NCBI GenBank assembly: GCA_019090315.1 | Contig: JAHRWD010000099.1 | Coordinates: 1 to 60,040, forward strand | Source of the DNA: Pseudomonadales bacterium | GTDB taxonomy: Bacteria > Pseudomonadota > Gammaproteobacteria > Pseudomonadales > JAHRWD01 | DNA: 60,040 nucleotides | Direction: 5' to 3' | Part shown: piece after piece, positions 9,939 through 17,464 of the stretch | Position numbering within the stretch: the stretch's first letter is position 1 | Layout: each line of letters opens with the position of its first letter | Program-made: the position numbers and the translations under genes | The notes under the pieces: generated by a model | Told to the model about the DNA's origin: nothing | Database searches by the model: none | The model's input: the letters and a program-made list of their open reading frames with translations, nothing else

Positions 9939-11253
9939 CTCCTTTGTTTGATATAAATCTAATCAGCAGGGCCAGTGACCAGGAGGCCAAAATATAGTTG
10001 ATGGGCCTTAAGGGTATTGAGTATCTGGGGAAGGGTGCCCCTACGACATGCACCGCTAAAAAATAGAGCACTAATAAAGAGAGTATCCGTATGGGGATAA
10101 GTTTATCCAGATCTATATTGAGTATTTTTTGGGGAATCCAGGCAGCAAGGCAGGCAGCAATAGACAATATAATTAGAGGCCAGTGGAGCCAGTACATTAG
10201 ACGATGAAGCGATTTAAAAACAGGATTATCCAGATATGGGGATTGCACTATGGGGTATATAAATACATCTCCAAGTCCAGCGACTATATTCCACGATAAA
10301 AAAGTAACGGGTTTGTCAATTAGATACCATTTTAGATGCCGTAAAGGTTCTGTCCTGAAGCGTCGAATAATTTCATCTACAGAAGCATGGACACTGCTTG
10401 ATATCTCGGGGCTGTTTGGATCAAAGCGATAGGGGATACCTTTGGTTGCAGGGTCGGACTGGAACATAAAGTCAGGGTAGATCCCATGATGAAGCGTATT
10501 GATGGTTAAGGTAGGATCTGAGCTGGCACCCAGTGCACTCATGTTTCGCGCAACCCATGGAATACTGACCAGAGCGAACCCTAGAATAAGAGATATCCAG
10601 ACGTTTTTATTTAGATTCAGGTAACCACGGGCAATGAATAAACATATGGCCAGGGGCGCAATGAAATACTGAATGGTTGGCCGCGTGAGGGAGGTCAGGG
10701 CTATTAGTATGCCGGCCAACAAAAATATAATGTTGGAGTTTTTCCTGATTGCAATCACGATTGCTAACATGCTGGCGGTCATCAAAAAACTGAATAAGGT
10801 TTCTGTCAGCAGATAAGAGGTGGCTGAAATCAGGTGGGGTGAAAGTGCGGTGAGCAGTGCGGTGAACGAGGCCAGCTTGATTCCAAAAAACTGCCGCGCC
10901 AAAAAAAATGTCAGCAGTACGGTAAGCGTATCCAGCAACGCTTGCCAGAAGGTTATGGTCCATACCATTGAGGCTGTTGGTGGGAAGGTCACGAAAGGGC
11001 TTATAAAAGCGGGATAGCCAGGGGACCTCAGTGCATCCGGTTTAGGGGTAACGTTTGATGGCCAGGTTCGAGAATAGACATGATGGTTTTTCATATTAAA
11101 CGCGTATGAATAATAATCCCGCGCATCAGCTCGAACCGGTGTATCGATTATCGTATGGTTGATGTAGTAGAGCCTCAAGCCAAAAGCGATAGCGAATAGA
11201 ATGACGATGTTTAGTGTTTTTAGAGCGCGGGTATTTTGTGTGTTAAATGACAT
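9916..11253 (-). CDS. GT39/ArnT-like membrane glycosyltransferase
   Basis: A 445-residue polytopic membrane protein with about ten or more spans. An N-terminal RADARDYYSYAFN segment carries the acidic residues that GT-C enzymes use in their first periplasmic loop. Its likely role is moving the sugar from the polyprenyl phosphate made by the GT2 partner onto a periplasmic acceptor, such as lipopolysaccharide or a protein. It is first in a three-gene operon read towards lower coordinates. The acceptor and exact family are uncertain. Confidence 0.72.
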   Translation of the reverse strand: MSFNTQNTRALKTLNIVILFAIAFGLRLYYINHTIIDTPVRADARDYYSYAFNMKNHHVYSRTWPSNVTPKPDALRSPGYPAFISPFVTFPPTASMVWTITFWQALLDTLTVLLTFFLARQFFGIKLASFTALLTALSPHLISATSYLLTETLFSFLMTASMLAIVIAIRKNSNIIFLLAGILIALTSLTRPTIQYFIAPLAICLFIARGYLNLNKNVWISLILGFALVSIPWVARNMSALGASSDPTLTINTLHHGIYPDFMFQSDPATKGIPYRFDPNSPEISSSVHASVDEIIRRFRTEPLRHLKWYLIDKPVTFLSWNIVAGLGDVFIYPIVQSPYLDNPVFKSLHRLMYWLHWPLIILSIAACLAAWIPQKILNIDLDKLIPIRILSLLVLYFLAVHVVGAPFPRYSIPLRPINYILASWSLALLIRFISNKGDASVEQP

Positions 11254-11398
11254 TATGGTTCGCTATTGAATGATGAAACTGAATCGATCCTACAAAGAGT
11301 AGACTATCAGGGCTCTTGTTAGAAGATATCATACGGCCTTAACCTTATATCATGGGCGAGCAGTTGAAGAGCGTATCCAAATTGTCCCGAGCATTATT

Positions 11399-11599
11399 AT
11401 GACCGAACCTGAATTCGCAGCACTCTCCCTGAAAATTGGCCTGCCTGCATTGATACTGTATATGGTTTATATCATGTATCGGTTAGCGAAGGATTCGAAT
11501 GCCGGAAAGATTGGCACCTTCGCAATATTCCTGGCGCTGGGCTTTGGGATTCTGGGTTTTGTCATCAAAGAGGTGTTGATCTTTTTTGTTGAAGGCTAG
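11399..11599 (+). CDS. Small two-span membrane protein, DUF2788-like
   Basis: A 66-residue protein with two hydrophobic helices (about 14-30 and 42-62) joined by a basic loop (YRLAKDSNAGKIG). Length and the loop pattern fit the DUF2788 family of gammaproteobacteria, whose function is not known. There is no close Shine-Dalgarno. It is convergent with the flavin reductase gene, with a 28-base gap. Confidence 0.72.
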   Translation: MTEPEFAALSLKIGLPALILYMVYIMYRLAKDSNAGKIGTFAIFLALGFGILGFVIKEVLIFFVEG

Positions 11600-11627
11600 T
11601 TGAATTGGCCATGATCATGCTTTGGAT

Positions 11628-12173
11628 CTAACCCGAATCAGTCTGGTTTTTTACTATTACTGAGCAAAAAGTATCAAGCCCGATCAGTAGTGCATTGGCG
11701 ATCTCCGGGTCTTCAACGATTCCATCTACATCCAGGTCACTGCTCAACAGTGGAATTGAGACACGTGATGCCTCAATCACATTGCCCGACATGGTGGTGA
11801 GCACTTCTATTAACGCCTGCTGGGCATGGGATGCGCGTGGTGAGGTATTGATCAGCATGATTGGCTTGTATGGAAACTCATCGCCACTGACCAGCCAGTC
11901 CAGCGCGTTTTTCATTGGCCCACCAATTCCGTGGGCATATTCCGGGCTGGCGATGATCAGCCCGGATGACTGTTTGAGCTCTGACTTTAGTTCCGCCAAA
12001 GCGGGTATATCGTCGTACTCGCGATCAAGGTTAAAAAGGGGCAGCTCCTCAATTTTTCCAATCGTAATATTCACATGGCTGGGAGCCAGCATTTTCAGTG
12101 CTTTGATAGCATAGGTGTTGTACGAAGCCCTACGCAGACTTCCTGACAAGGCTAATAGCTTCAGTCGTTTCAT
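11628..12173 (-). CDS. NADPH-dependent FMN reductase family protein
   Basis: Flavodoxin-fold flavin or quinone reductase. The start MKRLKLLALSGSLRRASYN gives the FMN phosphate loop (SGSLRRASYN), and SPEYAHGIGGPMKNALDWL is the second flavin-binding segment of the NAD(P)H-dependent FMN/chromate/azo reductase group. The frame is open to 12230, inside the upstream TPR gene, but ATG 12173 gives the normal family start and 181 residues. It directly follows the TonB/TPR operon, 18 bases downstream, and may be its last gene. A role in reducing a metal or flavin after uptake is possible but only inferred. Confidence 0.85.
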   Translation of the reverse strand: MKRLKLLALSGSLRRASYNTYAIKALKMLAPSHVNITIGKIEELPLFNLDREYDDIPALAELKSELKQSSGLIIASPEYAHGIGGPMKNALDWLVSGDEFPYKPIMLINTSPRASHAQQALIEVLTTMSGNVIEASRVSIPLLSSDLDVDGIVEDPEIANALLIGLDTFCSVIVKNQTDSG

Positions 12174-12190
12174 CTCGTGGTTTTGACTCC

Positions 12191-13408
12191 CTACGAAGAG
12201 TTCTGTTTTTGGTTTAGATAGTTTACCCACTGCTTTGCCTGGTCGCGGCTGCGATCAAACTGGCTTGCCTTTTGAAATTCATTGATGGCCTGCTTGAATT
12301 TTCCGAGTTGATAGTGGGCAATACCATTTAGCAGGTGAGCGGTATCCGGATGTTTCAGATCGCCCTTTGATAACGCCTGATTGAGGCTACTGATGGCATC
12401 TTGAAACTGCTCAAGCTCAAACTGTGCCTGCGCAAGCCTGAGGTAAAGTGTTCCGTCGGTTGATTTCCTGGCGGCTGATTTTAGTGGAATGAGGGCTTTT
12501 TGGTATTCCCGGGCATTGAACCAGGCGGTTGCTAGCAGCTCCTGATTTTGTTGGGAGCTTTTTACCGTGCCTGCTGCCATCTCCTGTTCCAGAATTCGTG
12601 CAGCCTTATGAGGGTACTGGAGATGCAGGAGTAGTTGAGTTAGCCGTACGATCTCGTCGTCACGGTTAAGTAGACCTTTTTGATAGGCCATTTCGGTAAT
12701 GACGAGGCTGTCTTTATCGCGGTGTTTTTGTGAATAGAGAGAGGCAAGCTGTAACCAGTATTCTTTGTGGCTGGGGAACTTTAGGATTAACTGCTCAAGC
12801 AATGTGGTGGCAAGATCGTAATTTTCTGTTTCAAAGTAGAGCCCCAGCAAAAAACGATAGTGTGATTCCGTTGGACTATTTAATAGCTTGATGGCCAGTT
12901 CCGCAGGTTTGATGGCAGCCTGATATTGATGGTCTGCGGAATACCCGGATGCTAATAACAGATAGACCTCTCCAGTGGGTTTTTCGCTCAGTGCCAACCA
13001 TTGATTGATGGTTTTGATGGCTGCATCGTACTGTTGTTCGGAAAGGTACAGCTGGGCCAGATTGAAGCGAGTTTGCTGGGCTGCTTGCAGGGGCAGGGCA
13101 TCGCTATTAACCGCCAATGTGAATCGTTTGATTGCCTCGGCAATCTGCTGCTGTTGATAGTAGAGAAGACCGCTGGTTTGTTGGGCCAGTGCTTTTTCAT
13201 AGGTGCTGCTGCGTTGTTGTCGGATAATTTTATCCAGAATGAGCAGCGCCTGTTCCGGTGCTCCGGAATCAATTTTCTGTTGTGCCTGATTGAGCTGTTT
13301 GTATATATAAGGCGAGACGGTGGGCGGGCTTTCTTTGGCGGCGACCGTTTCGATAGCCAACAGCCAGCCCAGGGGCAGTATCAGTATACATTTCAGCAAC
13401 CGCTTCAT
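12191..13408 (-). CDS. TPR-repeat protein of the TonB2 operon
   Basis: Exported tetratricopeptide-repeat protein of 405 residues. A signal peptide (MKRLLKCILILPLGWLLAIE) is followed by about ten TPR-like helical pairs. It overlaps tonB by 4 bases and closes the DUF3450-ExbB-ExbB-ExbD-TonB-TPR set, an order also known from TonB2 systems of Vibrio and Shewanella. Its role there is not settled; a periplasmic scaffold for the TonB complex is a fair inference. Confidence 0.82.
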   Translation of the reverse strand: MKRLLKCILILPLGWLLAIETVAAKESPPTVSPYIYKQLNQAQQKIDSGAPEQALLILDKIIRQQRSSTYEKALAQQTSGLLYYQQQQIAEAIKRFTLAVNSDALPLQAAQQTRFNLAQLYLSEQQYDAAIKTINQWLALSEKPTGEVYLLLASGYSADHQYQAAIKPAELAIKLLNSPTESHYRFLLGLYFETENYDLATTLLEQLILKFPSHKEYWLQLASLYSQKHRDKDSLVITEMAYQKGLLNRDDEIVRLTQLLLHLQYPHKAARILEQEMAAGTVKSSQQNQELLATAWFNAREYQKALIPLKSAARKSTDGTLYLRLAQAQFELEQFQDAISSLNQALSKGDLKHPDTAHLLNGIAHYQLGKFKQAINEFQKASQFDRSRDQAKQWVNYLNQKQNSS

Positions 13409-14055
13409 TTCTGCTTATCCAGCGAGAACTGGATGCGCTGCCGAACCTGATGGCGCTCGATCGGTTCGCCATTTACTGTGCGAGGTTTGAATTTCCAGCG
13501 TTTGATGGCGCGAATAGTGGCGCGGTCAAACAGGTATGCCGGTTTTGATTCGACTACCTCTACATCTTTTACCGTGCCCAGTTTGGTAATGGTAAATTCG
13601 ACCAGTACCCAGCCTTCAATACCCTGGTTGGCTGCTCGAAACGGATATTGTGGCTGAACCCGAACCATTGGTATCGCATCCCCATCACCTGGTGCGCTGT
13701 TAAAACCAATTCCATGAATTGCCATCTGCGGTGCTAGTGAAGGCATTGCGAAGGCTTTCATGCTGAGGCTGGGGTTTTGAATCGCCATTTTTTTGGGAGT
13801 TGGCGAGGGAGGCGGTGTATCTTTTGGCTTGGGTGTTTGGGGTTTAACCTGAGGTATTTCTGGCTTGGGTGGTTTGTGTTTCAGGCGGATAAATTCAATC
13901 GCAGTCACGTGCTGGCGATCAACCAGTACACTCTCTCCATGGCTGGTGAGCAGGTGCATAAAATAGAATAGCCCGTAGCTGATAATGGCAGCACAGACCA
14001 GTGCCGCAGAGTAGCGGAGCCATGAGTTCGGCGCTGGACTTTGAAGAGACATCAA
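13405..14055 (-). CDS. tonB: TonB family energy transducer (TonB2 type)
   Basis: Links the inner-membrane proton channel to outer-membrane receptors. It has one membrane span (about 14-34), a proline/lysine-rich periplasmic linker (about 56-88, with KHKPPKPEIP and DTPPPSPTPK), and a C-terminal TonB domain starting at VRVQPQYPFRAA with the EGWVLVEFTI strand. Length 216 is typical of short TonB2-type proteins. It lies 6 bases after exbD and overlaps the TPR gene by 4. Confidence 0.93.
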   Translation of the reverse strand: MMSLQSPAPNSWLRYSAALVCAAIISYGLFYFMHLLTSHGESVLVDRQHVTAIEFIRLKHKPPKPEIPQVKPQTPKPKDTPPPSPTPKKMAIQNPSLSMKAFAMPSLAPQMAIHGIGFNSAPGDGDAIPMVRVQPQYPFRAANQGIEGWVLVEFTITKLGTVKDVEVVESKPAYLFDRATIRAIKRWKFKPRTVNGEPIERHQVRQRIQFSLDKQK

Positions 14056-14061
14056 ACAAAT

Positions 14062-14469
14062 TTAATCGGGCTGGATAGCGGCGATGGCGACATTTTTTAC
14101 CCCCGCCCGCCTGGCCTGATCCATCACCTCTACCAGTACGCCGGTTTGCGAATGTTTGTCCGCCTGTATCACCACTGAGCCCTGGGGGTTTTCAGCATGC
14201 AGGCGCTGGATATTGGCCCGCACCGCACGAATATCAACCTGCCGTCGATTGATCCAGACACGGCCTTCCGGGTCAATGGCAACCAGTATGCTGGCCAGCT
14301 CCTGACGCACCGCTGTTTGCGCCTGAGGGCGTGATACATCGATGCCGGATTCCTTTACAAAGGTTGAGGTGACGATAAAAAAGATCAGCATGATAAAGAC
14401 GATATCCAGCATCGGTGTCATATCAACCGCGCTATCTTCCTCTTCAAATAACCGTGGCTTACGACGCAT
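14062..14469 (-). CDS. exbD: ExbD biopolymer transport protein
   Basis: One-span partner of ExbB in the TonB motor. After MRRKPRLFEEEDSAVDMTP comes the membrane helix (LDIVFIMLIFFIVTSTF), with the conserved aspartate in the TPMLDIVFI segment that is needed for proton use. The frame is open to 14601, but ATG 14469 has GGAGG six bases before it and begins at the usual place, giving 135 residues. It overlaps the end of exbB by 11 bases. Confidence 0.93.
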   Translation of the reverse strand: MRRKPRLFEEEDSAVDMTPMLDIVFIMLIFFIVTSTFVKESGIDVSRPQAQTAVRQELASILVAIDPEGRVWINRRQVDIRAVRANIQRLHAENPQGSVVIQADKHSQTGVLVEVMDQARRAGVKNVAIAAIQPD

Positions 14470-15079
14470 ACTGAGCCTCCAAACCGGTGTTGGGTATGGG
14501 GCTGCTATCTGCTTGTGTTTGCATCTGATCCGATAGCTGCTGGATAGAGCGCTCGGAATAACGCTGCAACAGGTTAATAAAATAGACACCGGATATCGCA
14601 ACCACTAGCCCCGCCATGGTGGACAGGGTGCATTTGGAGATACCGGATGCCATCGCTCTGACATTGCTGGAACCACTAAAGGCGATGACATCAAATACTT
14701 CGATCATGCCGCTTACTGTGCCAAGAAGCCCCAATAATGGCGCGATCGCGATTAATGTACGGATCATTCCCAACATGGCGCTAAATTTGAGCCGCGCTTC
14801 AGACAGCAGTTTTTCGCGGGTGACCTGTGCCGACCATGAGTGATGATCCGGCAGGGCATTCCATTGGTTCACCAGCTGCTGGCCATAGGGCTTTGATTGC
14901 ATCACAAAAAACCAGAATCGCTCTGCAATCAAAAACCACAGGATCAGGGTGACCAGAAATATCAGCAGCAGTACTGGGCCACCGGTGTACAGAAATTCCC
15001 GTACCGCATCTGAGCCGAAGCCAACTCCTGCGATGGCGCGGATGAGCCCTTCAGCAGTGAGTGTCAGCGAATCAGTCAT
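14459..15079 (-). CDS. exbB: ExbB/TolQ-type proton channel (short form)
   Basis: MotA/TolQ/ExbB family channel subunit of 206 residues. It has a first membrane helix (GPVLLLIFLVTLILWFLIAERFW), a cytoplasmic stretch, and two C-terminal helices with APLLGLLGTVSGMIEVFD, the family signature. ATG 15079 was chosen over the open frame to 15193 because it gives the family's normal N-terminus and overlaps the previous stop by 8 bases, which suggests coupling. It is the second proton-channel gene in the operon. Confidence 0.92.
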   Translation of the reverse strand: MTDSLTLTAEGLIRAIAGVGFGSDAVREFLYTGGPVLLLIFLVTLILWFLIAERFWFFVMQSKPYGQQLVNQWNALPDHHSWSAQVTREKLLSEARLKFSAMLGMIRTLIAIAPLLGLLGTVSGMIEVFDVIAFSGSSNVRAMASGISKCTLSTMAGLVVAISGVYFINLLQRYSERSIQQLSDQMQTQADSSPIPNTGLEAQYAS

Positions 15080-16523
15080 CAGTATTGTGTTTGCTGTTGT
15101 GTGTAGTGCTGCGCCGCTCTGAATACTGAGCAAGCAGGCCAGCGGTTTGCTCCTCCAGGCACTCGATAATGTGACGGCTACGGCTGTTGGCAATGCTGTG
15201 CAGTAGCAGTATCGGGATCGCCACGGTCAGGCCCAGCGCCGTAGTGACCAGCGCCTGGCTGATACCGCCGGCCATTAGCTTGGCATCGCCGGAGCCAAAC
15301 AGGGTAATGACATCAAATGTCTCAACCATGCCAGTAACGGTGCCTAAAAGCCCCAAAAGTGGCGCAACACCCGCCAGTACTTTCAGTGTGCTTAACCTTC
15401 GTCGGATGGCAGGCACTTCCTTAAGAATTAGATCATCGAGTTTGAGTTCCAGGCTCTCGATACTGTTATTGTCAGCTGGATTCTGTTGTGCTGCTCCGAA
15501 AGCTTTGAAGATTCGGCCAAGTGGGTTGTTGCCGATAGTTTGTGGCTGACTGGCCTGTTGATTAATGCGGTAAAAGATAACGGAAAGACTGATGATCCGC
15601 TCAACGCCAAGCAACACACCAATGAAGCCGATAAAGATAACGATATAGCCGATAATACCGCCCTGCTGGATGCGCTCGATGATATCCGGTCGTTGAATCA
15701 GCAGTGAAAGAATAGCGCCACTTGAGGGGTCAACCGGCGCAATGACAAACGCTTGCTCATCGCCCGCCGAGCTGGCGTTTGATAGATTCTCCGCAGCACT
15801 TTGGTAGATCATTCGGGGTTGGCGGGGCAGTTCACTCAGCTGGCCCGTTGCACTGAGATAGCGCAGGAATTTACCCTGGCTGGTAAAGCTGACAAAGGGG
15901 CCGATACGTGTAACCGCTTGTTGTGATTCGATGCCCTGGGTATTAACAATGCCCGCATCAAAAGTTACCACACGGCCCTGTTCATGCATCTCCTCCATTA
16001 GAATAAACCAGAGTTTTTCGATGTCAGTGATCGTCGGCAGATCTCGGCTATTGGCAATATTTGCCAGCAAATTAGCCCGGTCTGGCAACTGGGTGCTGAC
16101 CATTGACTGTTCGAGTTGAGCGCTGGTATCTGCGGAAATTTGCCGTACTACGCCAAATAGCTCGCCCAGATCACCAAGGCGTTCGTGAAGCTGTTGCTCC
16201 TGCGCCGTAAGGCTGGCTTCATTGCTGTTGAAATCTGCCTCAAGTTGTTGGCTCAACGTATTGGCTTCGTCGAGTTGCTGTTCAAGCTGTTCAAGCAGCG
16301 TTTGTTGCTGATTTTTGCGTGCGATAAACGCTGCCTCCCGCTCGCGATTGACTCGATCTTCATTTACTCGTCCGGTACGAATCTGTTCGAGCAGTTGCCG
16401 CATGGTTTGTTTGGGATCTGCGCCGTGATCTGCGGACAGATTGCCAGAGGTTAAAGAGGCTAAGGGCAACACCACAAAGCAGAGCAGAAGAAGTCGATGG
16501 GCCCAGCGTTTTGAGAGGTTCAA
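15072..16523 (-). CDS. Long ExbB-like proton channel with periplasmic coiled coil (TtpC-like)
   Basis: A 483-residue protein made of a signal peptide (about 1-31), a long periplasmic helix-rich region with coiled coil (about 45-125), and a C-terminal MotA/TolQ/ExbB domain with membrane helices near 290-315 and in the last 90 residues, carrying APLLGLLGTVTGMVETFD. This build matches TtpC, which in Vibrio is needed for TonB2-dependent iron uptake. It overlaps the DUF3450 gene by 4 bases and exbB by 8. Confidence 0.87.
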   Translation of the reverse strand: MNLSKRWAHRLLLLCFVVLPLASLTSGNLSADHGADPKQTMRQLLEQIRTGRVNEDRVNREREAAFIARKNQQQTLLEQLEQQLDEANTLSQQLEADFNSNEASLTAQEQQLHERLGDLGELFGVVRQISADTSAQLEQSMVSTQLPDRANLLANIANSRDLPTITDIEKLWFILMEEMHEQGRVVTFDAGIVNTQGIESQQAVTRIGPFVSFTSQGKFLRYLSATGQLSELPRQPRMIYQSAAENLSNASSAGDEQAFVIAPVDPSSGAILSLLIQRPDIIERIQQGGIIGYIVIFIGFIGVLLGVERIISLSVIFYRINQQASQPQTIGNNPLGRIFKAFGAAQQNPADNNSIESLELKLDDLILKEVPAIRRRLSTLKVLAGVAPLLGLLGTVTGMVETFDVITLFGSGDAKLMAGGISQALVTTALGLTVAIPILLLHSIANSRSRHIIECLEEQTAGLLAQYSERRSTTHNSKHNTDD

Positions 16524-17359
16524 GGTGCCACCTCCGCTATTTTTTCCGGGGCAGGGATCGGCAACATCAGCAGATCCGGGGATGCTTGCCGTCGGGCAAC
16601 CTGAAAGGCATGTTTGATTTCTGATGGACTAAGCTGGTTCGACTCAATGATCTGCCAATGACCATTGGTCTGATTCCAGAGTCCGGCTTCCTGGCCATCA
16701 AGGGTTTGATAGAGCAGAACAACACGGCCAATTTTCAGGAACTCTACGGTGCGGTTCAGCGGTTCACCATCACGCTGAGTAAGCAGTGGGCCGCGGTAGG
16801 CTTCCAGGGTTCGGCCATAGTCATTTTCAATTTGATAGGCCTCCATGATTCTGCGGAATTTTTCAGCAGTGGTGATATCCGGACGCTGGATCTGGCGCTT
16901 GAGTTCGGCTACTCGCTGGCTGCGTTCTTCTGGCAAGAATGGCATATCCAGAGCAATAAACTGCTCAAAGGCGGTCGTCATCTGTTCTATTAGCGGCAGT
17001 ATCTTACGTTCGGTTTCAACAATCTGCTGGATTTCAGTATCCAGCCGTTGCTGCTCAAATTGCTGTTGTGAAACCAGCTTTTGCAGCTGTCGATTGTACG
17101 CGTCAAGGGATTCCAGTTGCTGCAGTTTGGTTTTGTACTGGCTGAACAGCGTCTGGGTTTGATCGTCGATCCGATCAATCTTCTTTTGTGACTGCGCTCC
17201 CGCATCAATATTTTTTTGTGCTTGTTCTGTAGCCTGATGGATGTCTGAGGCAGTGGAGATCGGCGAGAATAACGTCAAAAGTACCGAGAACAGAAGGTAG
17301 GTGTTTTTTGACGAGCGTGAGCGGGCAGGGCGAGTATTGCGACGAACAGGATAGGTCAT
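16520..17359 (-). CDS. DUF3450 family periplasmic protein
   Basis: First gene of the TonB2-type operon. ATG 17359 gives 279 residues starting MTYPVRRN, with a signal-like hydrophobic segment (about 20-40), then a long coiled coil (about 45-130, rich in Q, L and K) and a globular C-terminal half. Family and position match the DUF3450 protein that heads TonB2 operons in Vibrio and Shewanella, thought to work with the long ExbB. The open frame runs to 17428; neither start has a strong Shine-Dalgarno. The receptor gene upstream ends 105 bases before ATG 17359. Confidence 0.82.
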   Translation of the reverse strand: MTYPVRRNTRPARSRSSKNTYLLFSVLLTLFSPISTASDIHQATEQAQKNIDAGAQSQKKIDRIDDQTQTLFSQYKTKLQQLESLDAYNRQLQKLVSQQQFEQQRLDTEIQQIVETERKILPLIEQMTTAFEQFIALDMPFLPEERSQRVAELKRQIQRPDITTAEKFRRIMEAYQIENDYGRTLEAYRGPLLTQRDGEPLNRTVEFLKIGRVVLLYQTLDGQEAGLWNQTNGHWQIIESNQLSPSEIKHAFQVARRQASPDLLMLPIPAPEKIAEVAP

Positions 17360-17464
17360 GAATGGGCCCTGATGGGTCTCGGCAGTTAGCGATTCAGGGA
17401 AGTATACCCCCAGGCACCGGTTTAACACAGGTGCCTGTACACTGTTATTTATGGGGTGAGTTGC

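Noticed and set aside
14470..14601. 44-residue N-terminal extension of exbD
   Set aside because: It lies inside exbB in another frame; the GGAGG before ATG 14469 settles the start.
15080..15193. 38-residue extension of exbB
   Set aside because: It lies inside the long exbB gene and has no membrane or signal feature; ATG 15079 gives the family start.
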